A DNA stretch of 64,000 bases from Holophagaceae bacterium (GTDB taxonomy: Bacteria; Acidobacteriota; Holophagae; Holophagales; Holophagaceae). Numbering within the stretch: position 1 is the stretch's first letter; each line of letters opens with the position of its first letter. Where the stretch lies: contig JADKKO010000004.1 in assembly GCA_016720465.1 (NCBI GenBank), forward strand, positions 806,001 through 870,000, in the 5' to 3' direction. Below the pieces are notes generated by a model that saw only the letters and a list, made by a program, of their open reading frames with translations, was not told where the DNA came from and made no database searches. The translations under genes and the position numbers were made by a program. This document shows, piece by piece, positions 1-8,583 of this stretch.

Positions 1-278
1 TCCTTGGCGCCTTCGGGGATCTGCACGTCGCTGTCGCGGATGATGTCCTTGCGCTCGCCGTTCGGGCTCACGACCGAGAAGCTGAACTTGAACTGGCCGT
101 CCATGCGGGAGAATTTGCTGAAAAAGCAGACCTTGGGAAGGACGAAGGGGATTTCGGGAACCACGATGTGGTGGTCGTAGAGGCCCATGAGCGAGGTCTT
201 GCCGCCCATTTCCTGCCGGATGTCATCGCAAAGGAGGGTGAATTCGTGCTTGGGGGCCTTGATTTGAACTTCTTGCAT
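1..278 (-). CDS. DUF6941-like protein, 3' end outside window
   Basis: The gene is read leftward from an ATG at 278 and runs off the window edge, so only about the first 92 residues are visible. The N-terminus contains LLCDDIRQEMGGKTSLMGLY, a pattern I associate with the DUF6941 family of small soluble proteins of unknown function (family recall, not searched). The rest is a plain beta-rich sequence without signal peptide or membrane segment. A purine-rich site precedes the ATG. The gene is divergent from the nucleotidase at 378, leaving about 100 bp for both promoters. Function unknown. Confidence 0.7.
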   Translation of the reverse strand, partial: MQEVQIKAPKHEFTLLCDDIRQEMGGKTSLMGLYDHHIVVPEIPFVLPKVCFFSKFSRMDGQFKFSFSVVSPNGERKDIIRDSDVQIPEGAK

Positions 279-377
279 GGACGCTCCATTGATGTGGTGG
301 GGAGGTGGATGAGGTCAACAAAAGTTGAAGAAGTAGTTTATCTCCGAAGCGCCCGCCTTTCTAGCTAAGGTTTTTTC

Positions 378-2027
378 ATGACTCATCGCCGCCTCGCCCG
401 CCTCCTGCATGCCTGTTTCACACTCTGCTTCGCCGGGTTGCTGGGGGCCGGGGCGTTATTCGCACAGGAGTTGAAACTTCAGGTACTTGGCACCACGGAT
501 CTGCACGGGCATGTGCTGCCCCAGGACACCTATTCCCTGCAGCCGAGGAACAAGGGCTGGGCCAAGCTGGCCACGCTCATCCGGCAGGCCAAGGCCGAGA
601 ACCCCAATTCGGTGCTCATCGACAGCGGGGACACGATCGAGGGGGAACCCGTCAATTACGTCCGGACCCGGCTGCGGCCGGATATGGCGGAACCGTCCAT
701 CGCGGTGATGAACGCGCTGGGTTTTTCGGCGATGGCCATCGGCAACCACGATTTCAATTGGGGCCTGGATGCGCTTCGGGCGGTCGAGAAGCAGGCCAGG
801 TTCCCGTTGCTTTCCGCGAACACGGTCCTGGCCAAAGGCGGCAAGGGCGCGTTCACGCCTTGGACCAAGGTGAACATCGGCGGAGCCACCGTGGTCATCG
901 TGGGTTTCACCACGCCTGGGATTCCCCATATGGAGGAGCCCGGGAACTACGCGGGATTGGCCTTCCAGGACATTGTGGAAAGCGCCAAGGCCCTGGTTCC
1001 GCGACTGAGGGAAAAAGAAAAGGCGGACGTCATCATCGTCACGATGCATTCCGGGCTGGGCGCTCTGCCGGGGCAGGCCGGCGATGAGAACAGCGCGCTC
1101 CGGCTGGCGGACCAGGTGCCTGGCATCGACCTGATCCTCACCGGCCACACCCATGCGCCCATCAGCAGCCAGCACAAGGGGGTCCCCATCCTCCAGGCGG
1201 CGGCCCATGGCCGCGCGCTGGCGGTGGCGGATCTCACCCTGCAAAAAAGCCAGGGGCGATGGCGGGTGGCAGCCGTCCGCGGCCGCCTTGTGGAACCAGC
1301 CGACGACACGCCTCTGGACGCGCAGGTCCTGGAATTGACAGCCTCCCTGCGGACCGCCACCGATACCTACTTGAACACCGCAGCCACGAACCTGTTCACG
1401 GATCTGGACGGACGCTGGTGCCGCCTGGAGGACACGCCTCTGGCGCAGCTCCTCCACACCGTCCAGCGCCAGGCCACCGGAGCCCAGCTTTCGGTGGTGA
1501 GTTGGACCAGCGCCGGCATCTTCATTCCGGCCGGCCCCACCTCCGTCCGGCAGTTCTACAGCCTGCAGCCCTATGAAAACCAGGTGGCGCGCATCCGCAT
1601 CTCCGGCAAGCAGCTCCGCCTGTACCTGGAATTCGCGGCGAGGGCCTATAACTTCAGCCACGAGCCAGAGCTCTTCAACAAGGCGGTGCCTTTCTATGAG
1701 GTGGACCAGATTGATGGCTGCGCCTACGCCCTGGACCTGTCCCAGCCTGCGGGGAAACGCGTGAAGAATCTCAGCTTCCAGGGGCGGCCCGTCCAGGAGG
1801 ATCAGACTTTTTCCCTGGCGCTCAGCACGTACCGGCTGCGGGGCGGAGGCGGCTACATGGCCGCCATCGGATTCACAGGGCAGCCGGAATCCATCACGCC
1901 TGAGCTCGCCCGCAACCTGCTCCTGAGCTACGTGCTCAGCCGCCCCAGCCTGGCCCTGGCGCCCACTCACGCCTGGCGGACCATCCCGGCCCTGGACCGG
2001 GAGCGGATCATGCAGCAGGCCAGGTGA
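378..2027 (+). CDS. secreted 5'-nucleotidase / 2',3'-cyclic phosphodiesterase (UshA/CpdB family)
   Basis: This is a 549-residue periplasmic metallophosphoesterase expected to release phosphate or nucleosides from nucleotides. A signal peptide covers about residues 1-30. The calcineurin-like domain shows the metal-binding series TTDLHGH, DSGDTIEGEP, IGNHDFNWG, and later MHSG and LTGHTHA. The C-terminal 5'-nucleotidase domain begins near residue 330 and ends with YRLRGGGGY, typical of the substrate-binding half. The length matches the family (500-650). AAGG lies 7 nt before the ATG. The GWAKLATLIRQ stretch favours the CpdB-like branch, but the exact substrate cannot be read from sequence. It is a single gene, convergent with the next one. 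Confidence 0.88.
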   Translation: MTHRRLARLLHACFTLCFAGLLGAGALFAQELKLQVLGTTDLHGHVLPQDTYSLQPRNKGWAKLATLIRQAKAENPNSVLIDSGDTIEGEPVNYVRTRLRPDMAEPSIAVMNALGFSAMAIGNHDFNWGLDALRAVEKQARFPLLSANTVLAKGGKGAFTPWTKVNIGGATVVIVGFTTPGIPHMEEPGNYAGLAFQDIVESAKALVPRLREKEKADVIIVTMHSGLGALPGQAGDENSALRLADQVPGIDLILTGHTHAPISSQHKGVPILQAAAHGRALAVADLTLQKSQGRWRVAAVRGRLVEPADDTPLDAQVLELTASLRTATDTYLNTAATNLFTDLDGRWCRLEDTPLAQLLHTVQRQATGAQLSVVSWTSAGIFIPAGPTSVRQFYSLQPYENQVARIRISGKQLRLYLEFAARAYNFSHEPELFNKAVPFYEVDQIDGCAYALDLSQPAGKRVKNLSFQGRPVQEDQTFSLALSTYRLRGGGGYMAAIGFTGQPESITPELARNLLLSYVLSRPSLALAPTHAWRTIPALDRERIMQQAR

Positions 2028-2056
2028 CCCCCGCCTCGCCCTCCGCGCCGGACAGC

Positions 2057-2956
2057 CTACCTGATCGGCACGAAAACCAATCCGCCGCCCGGTTTCATGA
2101 GCACGGCTTCGGTTTCGATCACCCCGATGAGCTTGTGGTCCTCGGTGACCCCTGTCGGGAGGAATTCGGCGCTGCCCGCCGATAGATCCAGGCGCGCGAG
2201 CAGGAGCCCGGCCTTCTTTTCATTCGGAACCTGCGAGGCGGGCACGGAGGCCATCACCACGGATTTGCCCATCCACCAGCCAAGCGCGCCGCGCTCCTTG
2301 CCACGCAGGGACAGCGTTGGCGCCGCGACATTGTTCTGGGTGAATACAGTCTCGCCAAGGGGGGTGCCCTTGTTTCCATCGAAAGACAACAAGGAGAGGC
2401 TGGCGCCATTCGTCAGCATCACGTTGCCATCCTCAGAGACGATGAGCCTGTCCGCTGAGGCCGGTGCCGGGGTGGTTCCGTTTTCGCTGCCTTTGGGTTT
2501 CTTTCCCGAGGACCAGAGCAGGCCGGCTTTCGTGTAATCGCGTTTCTCCAGGTAGGTCTCCCCGCCGCGGTAGAGCAGGAAGAATCCCTTCGTGCTCCAG
2601 CCCAGGTCCACCACTTCTCCGGGCAGGCGGACGGTAGTTCCCGTTTTCCCGTTTTTATATACCTGGTAGAGCAGCGGACCGGACACGACCCAGGCATTGC
2701 CGTAGGGATCCAACACCCATTTTTCCGGCGGAACATCGAGTTTCGAAAGGTTCAGGCTGCCCGTGATGCCGATGTCCTTCATCCAGGTTTCAAGCGAGCG
2801 GGTGGCTTCGTTGAAGAAGGTGCAAGACCCGTCCTTGTCCGCCTTGGCCCAGCCGGAGGCAGATTTGATGGGATCGGAATCCTGGGGGGCGGCAGCCGCG
2901 GGCAGGCTTCCGGCCAGGGCACAGATCAAGACAGGAATGGACAGGACATTCCGCAC
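2057..2956 (-). CDS. secreted protein of unknown function
   Basis: This reads as a protein of about 299 residues from a GTG at 2956, preceded by GGGG at suitable spacing. A TTG nine codons upstream is possible but less convincing. Residues 1-25 form a clear signal peptide ending in AAAA. The mature part has short beta-type repeats such as KWVLDPYGNAWVVSGPLLYQ and LIVSEDGNVMLTNG, which resemble beta-propeller blades, but no named domain is recognised. It stands alone between the convergent nucleotidase and dxs. Function unknown. Confidence 0.7.
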   Translation of the reverse strand: MRNVLSIPVLICALAGSLPAAAAPQDSDPIKSASGWAKADKDGSCTFFNEATRSLETWMKDIGITGSLNLSKLDVPPEKWVLDPYGNAWVVSGPLLYQVYKNGKTGTTVRLPGEVVDLGWSTKGFFLLYRGGETYLEKRDYTKAGLLWSSGKKPKGSENGTTPAPASADRLIVSEDGNVMLTNGASLSLLSFDGNKGTPLGETVFTQNNVAAPTLSLRGKERGALGWWMGKSVVMASVPASQVPNEKKAGLLLARLDLSAGSAEFLPTGVTEDHKLIGVIETEAVLMKPGGGLVFVPIR

Positions 2957-3025
2957 GGCAGTACCCCGTATGTGAATTATCAAGGGTGGATCAGAAACAA
3001 TTTAGTAACAAGGGATGCTTGGCAC

Positions 3026-3049
3026 AAGCCGGAAAAAACTTCCCGGCTT
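3026..3049 (-). terminator. hairpin downstream of dxs
   Basis: A 7-bp stem (AAGCCGG/CCGGCTT) lies just past the dxs stop codon on the transcribed strand. The T-run falls in the loop rather than after the stem, so it is an imperfect intrinsic terminator. Confidence 0.35.
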
Positions 3050-3052
3050 CGT

Positions 3053-4987
3053 TTACCGGGCCAAGCGCTCCGCGAACCTCTTGATGCGATTTAACAGCGG
3101 ATCCTGGCCCAGCCCCTCCTCATCCATCAGCCGCTTCGGATCGCCGTGGAGCACGATGTGGTCGGGGACGGCGCATCGGAGCACCGGTTTCGCGATGCCC
3201 TCATCCGCAAGGGTTTCCAGCACGGCGGCGGAAAAGCCTCCGGGAGCGCACCCTTCTTCCAGCGTCACCACGCCGCGGGTCTTTTCACTCCAAGTGGCCA
3301 ACAACTCGGCATCTATGGGCTTTATGAACCGGGCATTGACCAAAGCACAGGAGACACCGGCTTCCGCAAGCTTCGCCGCGAGCTTTTCGGCGGGGGCCAC
3401 CATGGCGCCGATCGCGAACAGCAGCAGGTCCGAGCCTTCGCGCAGCAGTTCGCCCTTGCCGATGGGCAGGGCCGTCATGGTCGCATCCATGGCCACGCCC
3501 AGGCCATTGCCTCGGGGATAGCGCAGGGCTGCGGGGTGGTCGCTGTAGATGGCGGTCATGAGCATCCGCCGGAGTTCGTTCTCGTCTTTCGGAGCCATCA
3601 GGAGGATGTTGGGGATGCAGCGCAGATAGGCCATGTCGTAAAGGCCGTGGTGGGTGGGACCGTCCGCCCCGACGATGCCTGCGCGGTCCAGGGCGAACGT
3701 CACCGGGAGATCCTGGATGCATACGTCGTGCACCACCTGGTCGAAGCCGCGCTGCAGGAACGTGGAATAGATGGCGCACACCGGGCGCATGCCTTGGGCC
3801 GCCAGCCCCGCGGCGAAGGTCACCGCATGCTGCTCGGCGATGCCGACATCGAACATGCGGTCAGGAAAGCTTTTTGCGAATATATCCAGACCGGTGCCCG
3901 TATCCATGGCGGCGGTGATGCCTACGATCTTGTCGTCGGTCCTCGCAAGCTCCACCATGGCCTTGCCGAATACGCTGGTGTAGCTGGGGGGCGTGGGCCT
4001 GGCGGGATCCACGGCGGCCTTCTTCATCTCGCCGGCTTCTGCATCGAAGGCCGTGACGCCATGCCATTTCATGGGGTCATTCACAGCAGGATCGTAGCCG
4101 AAACCCTTCTTGGTCTGGACGTGCAGCAGCACGGGGCCATCGGCCATTTTCACCTTGGCTTCGGCGATCGCTTTTTCGGTGGCGATCACATCGTGCCCGT
4201 TCACCGGGCCCATGTAGCGGAATCCCAGGTCCTCGAACAGGAGTCCCGGCACCATCATCCGCTTGAAGCTTTCTTCGCTCCATTTCGCGGCCTTGGCGAC
4301 ACCCTGGCTGACCTTCTCCAGGGGAATGGCCTTGATGGCGTGCTCGATGCGGTCCCGCCACAGGTTGTAGTACTGGCCGGACATGATCTGGTTGAGGTAG
4401 CCCTGCAAGGAACCCACATTCGGACTGATGCTCATGTCGTTGTCGTTGAGGATCACCAGGAAGTTCTTGGCCTGGAGATACCCGGCCTGGTTGAGGCCCT
4501 CGAAGGCCATGCCGGCGGTCATGGAACCATCGCCGATCACGGCGATGCAGGCGTGGTTCTGCCCCTGCAGGTCCCGGGCCTTGGCCATGCCGAGGACCGC
4601 GGAAATGGAGGTGCTGGCGTGACCGGCGCCGAAGTGGTCGTAGGGGCTCTCGTCGCGCTTGAGGAATCCCGCCAGGCCGTCGTGCTGGCGCAGGGTGGGG
4701 AAACGCCCCTTCCGCCCCGTGAGGATCTTGTGGGTGTAGGCCTGGTGCCCCACATCCCAGATCACGCGGTCGTGGAGGAAATCGAAGTGGTGGAACAGGG
4801 CCACCGTCAATTCGACGGTGCCGAGATTCGAACTGAAATGCCCGCCGGTGGCGCTGATGGAATCCACGAGGAATTGGCGCACCTCCTGGGAAAGCTGTTC
4901 CAGCTGCGGGCCCGTGAAATGCCTGATCTGCTGAGGGGCCACGATGGAATCGAGCAGCGGATAGCGGCTTTCGGTCGCTGGCCCCAT
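3053..4987 (-). CDS. dxs: 1-deoxy-D-xylulose-5-phosphate synthase
   Basis: The enzyme condenses pyruvate and glyceraldehyde 3-phosphate with thiamine diphosphate, the first step of the MEP isoprenoid pathway. The 644-residue length fits the family. Visible signatures are GHQAYTHKILTGR near the N-terminus, the TPP/Mg site GDGSMTAGMAFEG with NDNDMSIS, and the transketolase-type FDVGIAEQHAVTFAAG and DRAGIVGADGPTHHG further on. I chose the ATG at 4987 because it overlaps the ispA stop in a TGATG junction; a longer upstream reading would lie inside ispA. It is the last gene of xseB-ispA-dxs and is probably translationally coupled to ispA. Confidence 0.96.
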   Translation of the reverse strand: MGPATESRYPLLDSIVAPQQIRHFTGPQLEQLSQEVRQFLVDSISATGGHFSSNLGTVELTVALFHHFDFLHDRVIWDVGHQAYTHKILTGRKGRFPTLRQHDGLAGFLKRDESPYDHFGAGHASTSISAVLGMAKARDLQGQNHACIAVIGDGSMTAGMAFEGLNQAGYLQAKNFLVILNDNDMSISPNVGSLQGYLNQIMSGQYYNLWRDRIEHAIKAIPLEKVSQGVAKAAKWSEESFKRMMVPGLLFEDLGFRYMGPVNGHDVIATEKAIAEAKVKMADGPVLLHVQTKKGFGYDPAVNDPMKWHGVTAFDAEAGEMKKAAVDPARPTPPSYTSVFGKAMVELARTDDKIVGITAAMDTGTGLDIFAKSFPDRMFDVGIAEQHAVTFAAGLAAQGMRPVCAIYSTFLQRGFDQVVHDVCIQDLPVTFALDRAGIVGADGPTHHGLYDMAYLRCIPNILLMAPKDENELRRMLMTAIYSDHPAALRYPRGNGLGVAMDATMTALPIGKGELLREGSDLLLFAIGAMVAPAEKLAAKLAEAGVSCALVNARFIKPIDAELLATWSEKTRGVVTLEEGCAPGGFSAAVLETLADEGIAKPVLRCAVPDHIVLHGDPKRLMDEEGLGQDPLLNRIKRFAERLAR

Positions 4988-5883
4988 CACACTGTCCTGG
5001 CCGCCAAGTAGCGCGCCCACGCTTCCAGCGATTCGGGTCTTGGGAGGGACTGAAGGTGGCATAACGCATTCTCCGTGGCCTCGGCGAGGGCCCGCCGAGC
5101 GCCATCCAGCCCTAACAGGGCGGGGTACGTGATCTTACCCTTTCCTGCATCTTTTCCGGCCCGTTTCCCCAAGGTGGCGGCGTCTGAAGTGGCGTCGAGG
5201 ATGTCGTCCTGGATCTGGAATGCGAGTCCCAGCGAGGCTCCAGCGCTCCGCAGGGCCTCCCGGAAAGACGGTTCCGCTTCCCCGAGTACCGCGCCTATTT
5301 CAAGGGACGCCCGCAGCAGGGCGCCGGTCTTCAGGCGGTGGATGGTCTTGAGGTGGTCCAGGCCATAGGAATCCAGGGCCTCTCCCTCGAGGTCCAGGGC
5401 CTGGCCGCCCACCATCCCCCGCCAGCCGCTGGCTTCCGCGAGCAGGGCGATGGCTTCCACCCGGGCCTCCGGCGGGATGGCTGCGTCGGATGCGAGGACC
5501 GCGAAGGCCTCGGCCTGCAGTCCATCCCCGGCCAGGATTGCGTGGGCTTCGCCGAAGGCCACATGGCAGGTGGGCTTGCCCCGGCGGAGGTCATCGTCGT
5601 CCATGGCAGGAAGATCGTCGTGGATGAGCGAATAGGTATGGAGGTATTCCAGGGCCAGCGCGCCAGCCAAGGCCCGCTCGGCCGGCGCGCCCACGGATTC
5701 GGCCGAGAGGAGGCAGAGGATGGGCCGCACCCGCTTGCCCCCCGCTTCCAGGCTGTAGCGGATGGCTTCGCCGACCTTCATCGAATCGCCACCCTCGAAG
5801 CGGGACGCGAGGCTGGCATTCAACAGGGGGAGCAGGCGGTCCAGGTCCTTCCGGACGAGGGCTTCCGGGGTTGGACCGTTCAC
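4987..5883 (-). CDS. ispA: polyprenyl (farnesyl/geranylgeranyl) diphosphate synthase
   Basis: A 298-residue all-alpha prenyltransferase joins isopentenyl diphosphate units to an allylic diphosphate. The first aspartate-rich motif is DDLPAMDDDDLRRGKPT and the second is QIQDDILD; GGKRVRP and the KTGAL region are also typical. The start is GTG at 5883, which overlaps the xseB stop by 4 nt (GTGA). The residues before the first Asp motif resemble short-chain (C15) enzymes, but chain length is not certain. It sits between xseB and dxs, a common bacterial arrangement supplying precursors for quinones and undecaprenyl lipids. Confidence 0.93.
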   Translation of the reverse strand: MNGPTPEALVRKDLDRLLPLLNASLASRFEGGDSMKVGEAIRYSLEAGGKRVRPILCLLSAESVGAPAERALAGALALEYLHTYSLIHDDLPAMDDDDLRRGKPTCHVAFGEAHAILAGDGLQAEAFAVLASDAAIPPEARVEAIALLAEASGWRGMVGGQALDLEGEALDSYGLDHLKTIHRLKTGALLRASLEIGAVLGEAEPSFREALRSAGASLGLAFQIQDDILDATSDAATLGKRAGKDAGKGKITYPALLGLDGARRALAEATENALCHLQSLPRPESLEAWARYLAARTV

Positions 5884-6131
5884 GCCGGTTCCTCAGGACC
5901 TGCTTCGACGTCCAAGGTCTCGGCGCGATATTCGCCGCCCAGGCCGCGCTTGAGCACCTCCACGCGGCGCTGGGCTTCGTTCAACTGCTCCTGAAGGGTT
6001 TTGCAGAGGCCAACGCCTTCTTCGAATTTCGAAAGGGCATCCTCGAGGCTGAGGCTGCCGGCCTCCAATTGCTGCACCAAGGCTTCCAACCGGTCCAGGC
6101 CGTCATCAAAAGAGGGGGCGGATGCGCTCAT
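5880..6131 (-). CDS. xseB: exodeoxyribonuclease VII small subunit
   Basis: This 83-residue coiled, acidic helical protein pairs with the large subunit XseA to degrade single-stranded DNA. The family signature is SFDDGLDRLEALVQQLEAG followed by LSLEDALSKFEEGV and a heptad-rich helix LNEAQRRVEVL. The start is ATG at 6131. It is the first gene of xseB-ispA-dxs, overlapping ispA by 4 nt. The large-subunit gene is not in this window. Placement next to ispA and dxs is widespread in bacteria. Confidence 0.93.
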   Translation of the reverse strand: MSASAPSFDDGLDRLEALVQQLEAGSLSLEDALSKFEEGVGLCKTLQEQLNEAQRRVEVLKRGLGGEYRAETLDVEAGPEEPA

Positions 6132-6185
6132 GGTTTCATCATAAGGCGGCCCTGGCGGTCGAGTTGTTTTTTCGCGGCTGGCCTA

Positions 6186-6917
6186 CTACTTGAAGTTCTT
6201 CACCAATTTCGCGCCCAGGTCTTCGGTCTTGTAGCCCGCGGGGAGCGCGAAGACGGACTCCGGGATGGCGCCCTCCTTCACTTCCGTGGCCTCGGTGGTC
6301 ATCTCGCCGATCATGGGCATCACCGTGCGCGTCTTCAGGGCCAGGCCCTGGATCTTGGCCATTTCCTCGCCGAGCTTCTTCATGTTCATGGCCGCCGGCC
6401 CGACCGCCCCCATCAGGTTCTTGACCCTGAGGAAGCGGGTGTAGCTGACCGCCGGGACAGGCGGTTTGAGCGTGGCATCGTTGCTGGTTTCGATGACCAT
6501 CTTGCCCAAGGTGATGTTCCATTTCCGGCAGGTGCGGCCGGCGACCACTTCCTTGCCTTGGTCCTCCACGGAAACCTCGCCGCCGCCCCCGCCTGGCATC
6601 ATCGCCAGGATCTGCGGAGGCATGTCCTTGAACTGTTTGGCCATGCCTTCGACGGCGGCCTCCAGATCATCCCAGCTGGTCTTCTGGATGACCTTCTTGC
6701 CGTGGTCGATGCTGTAGTTGATTCCGTTCACGTAATCCACCAGGGTGTCCTGCTTGGATCCGGGATTGTTGATGCGCATGTATTTGCTGGACCAGTAATG
6801 CGTCTGCGGGCCGTCGTTGTACTTGCCTTTGCCCGTCATTGTGACGGTCAAGTCGCCGGCCAGCGCCGCCGCGGCGGAGAAGACCAGGATCGCGGCGCAT
6901 TTCAGGGTGGCTTTCAT
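6186..6917 (-). CDS. secreted DUF4412-like protein
   Basis: A 243-residue protein starts at the ATG at 6917, preceded by AAGGAG with 6-nt spacing; the open frame continues upstream but lacks a ribosome site. Residues 1-20 are a signal peptide (cleavage near ALAG). The mature part begins DLTVTMTGKGKYNDG and describes a substrate-like beta sheet with a tract PGGGGGEVSVEDQGKEV, a style seen in DUF4412 proteins (my recollection). It has no catalytic motif. It is divergent from the NtrC-type regulator, and the end lies 54 nt from xseB. Role unknown, probably periplasmic. Confidence 0.7.
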   Translation of the reverse strand: MKATLKCAAILVFSAAAALAGDLTVTMTGKGKYNDGPQTHYWSSKYMRINNPGSKQDTLVDYVNGINYSIDHGKKVIQKTSWDDLEAAVEGMAKQFKDMPPQILAMMPGGGGGEVSVEDQGKEVVAGRTCRKWNITLGKMVIETSNDATLKPPVPAVSYTRFLRVKNLMGAVGPAAMNMKKLGEEMAKIQGLALKTRTVMPMIGEMTTEATEVKEGAIPESVFALPAGYKTEDLGAKLVKNFK

Positions 6918-7017
6918 GTTGGCTCCTTGTATGGATGCACAAGAGGTTACATCGCCGGATCCCCGGCTGCCATCCATTGATGCGTTCAGTGCGTTACCTT
7001 TTTAGGATGAGGTGCCC

Positions 7018-8421
7018 ATGACGCGTGTGCTGGTGGTGGATGACAGCCGTGAAACCTGCGATCTGCTGGAAGAATTGCTGGGCGGCATGGGACTGGAGGT
7101 GGCGAAGGCCACCAGGCCCGAGGACGCGTTGCAAAAACTCAACGGGGGCGGCTTCTCGCTCATGCTTTCAGACATCAATCTGGAGGCGCGGCTGGATGGG
7201 CTCGACCTGCTCCGGGCCGCCAAGCCGCTGGGCATCGAAGTCATCCTGCTTTCGGGTTTCGGCACCATCGAAAAGGCCATCGAAGCGGTGAAGGAGGGCG
7301 CCTTCGATTTCCTGTCGAAGCCCTGGGACAACGAGGAATTGAAAGCCCTCGTCAAACGGGCGCTCGTGCGGAAGGACGCCAAGGCTCCGCTGAACCATGC
7401 CCCGAAAGGCCCGCAGAGCGTGATGATCGGCTCGTCCGCGAAAATGATGGAGGTCTACAAGACCATCGCCAGCCTGCAGAACTCGCGCGCCACGGTGCTC
7501 ATCGTGGGCGAGAGCGGCACCGGGAAGGAATTGGTGGCCAGCACGGTGCATCTCAGCAGCGACCGGAAGGACCGGCCCTTCGTGGCGGTGAACTGCGGCG
7601 CGCTGTCGGAAACCCTCCTCGAATCGGAATTGTTCGGCCATGTGCGCGGCGCCTTCACCGGCGCGGCCGGCGACAAGAAGGGGCTGTTCGAGGAAGCCCA
7701 CGGCGGAACCATTTTCCTGGATGAGATCGGCGAGACCTCTCCCAGTTTCCAGGTGCGGCTGCTGCGGGTCCTCCAGGAACAGGAGGTCCGGAAGGTCGGC
7801 GGCAACAAGACCACCAAGGTGGATGTGCGCGTCATCGCGGCGACCAACAAGGATCTCACCCAGATGGTGAAGGAGGGCCGGTTCCGCGAGGACCTCTTCT
7901 ACCGCCTCAGCGTCGTGGAAATCCATGTGCCGGCCCTCCGGGACCGCCGGACCACGGACCGGGACGGCCGCGTGGTCTCCGATGTCGGATTGCTGTTGGA
8001 CCATTTCCTCGCGGAAGCCAGCCGCAAGGACCAGGTCGGCTATTCGCTGCGGGCCGATGCGCGGAAGCTGCTGGAGGCATACGGCTGGCCTGGGAACGTC
8101 AGGGAGATGGCCAATGTGGTGGAGCACCTCACCCAGTTGAGCCGCGGCCGCGAAATCACGCCAGACGACCTGCCCAGCAAGCTCACCCAGGCCGGACATC
8201 CGACGGCGAACCCGCCCACCGCCACCGGTCCCTTGGCCGAACTGGTCGACGCCTGGGACCATCTGCCCACGCTTGAGGAACTGGAGCGGCGGTATATCCA
8301 GGTCCTGCTCAAGCACGAGACCCGCAAGAGCCGCATCGCCGAGATCCTGGGAAAGGACCGGACAACCCTCTATCGAAAACTCCGGGATCTAGGGTTGGCC
8401 GACGGTTCCGATGAAGGATAG
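7018..8421 (+). CDS. sigma-54-dependent response regulator (NtrC family)
   Basis: A 467-residue transcription activator for sigma-54 promoters. The receiver domain (about 1-120) carries VLVVDDS and the likely phospho-acceptor Asp in LMLSDINL, with the conserved Lys in FLSKPWD. The AAA+ domain (about 140-380) has Walker A GESGTGKE, the sigma-54 contact loop GAFTGA and Walker B TIFLDEIGE. The C-terminal Fis-type helix-turn-helix is EILGKDRTTLYRKLRDLGL. I chose ATG 7018, which follows AGGATGAGG; a GTG at 7012 is the alternative. No histidine kinase lies beside it, so its partner is unknown. Confidence 0.93.
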   Translation: MTRVLVVDDSRETCDLLEELLGGMGLEVAKATRPEDALQKLNGGGFSLMLSDINLEARLDGLDLLRAAKPLGIEVILLSGFGTIEKAIEAVKEGAFDFLSKPWDNEELKALVKRALVRKDAKAPLNHAPKGPQSVMIGSSAKMMEVYKTIASLQNSRATVLIVGESGTGKELVASTVHLSSDRKDRPFVAVNCGALSETLLESELFGHVRGAFTGAAGDKKGLFEEAHGGTIFLDEIGETSPSFQVRLLRVLQEQEVRKVGGNKTTKVDVRVIAATNKDLTQMVKEGRFREDLFYRLSVVEIHVPALRDRRTTDRDGRVVSDVGLLLDHFLAEASRKDQVGYSLRADARKLLEAYGWPGNVREMANVVEHLTQLSRGREITPDDLPSKLTQAGHPTANPPTATGPLAELVDAWDHLPTLEELERRYIQVLLKHETRKSRIAEILGKDRTTLYRKLRDLGLADGSDEG

Positions 8422-8439
8422 AGATGTGGGGAATTGCAC

Positions 8440-8462
8440 CAATGTTGCAAATATCAACATTG
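8440..8462. promoter_or_regulatory. 23-bp palindrome, possible operator
   Basis: CAATGTTG and CAACATTG form a perfect 8-bp inverted repeat around a 7-nt centre, in an unusually AT-rich 160-bp gap upstream of the Lys/Ala-rich secreted protein gene. There is no following T-run, so an operator is more likely than a terminator. The binding protein is unknown. Confidence 0.45.
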
Positions 8463-8583
8463 TGAAAAAAGCTTCAAAACGATTAATGGTACATCTTTCA
8501 ATATGTTAAGTATTGGCCTGGAAATTCCTTAATTGATGGTAGATATCCGGCCGTGCCGGACCCACCTCTATTCGGAGAACACA

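Noticed and set aside
456..1970. 504-codon antisense frame in the nucleotidase gene
   Set aside because: Shadow of a GC-rich gene; the plus strand has clear enzyme motifs.
3146..5011. 621-codon frame opposite dxs
   Set aside because: Antisense to a complete and well-recognised dxs.
8500..8583. Sigma-54 promoter for the Lys/Ala-rich gene
   Set aside because: A TGG-type -24 element is present, but the GC at -12 is missing.
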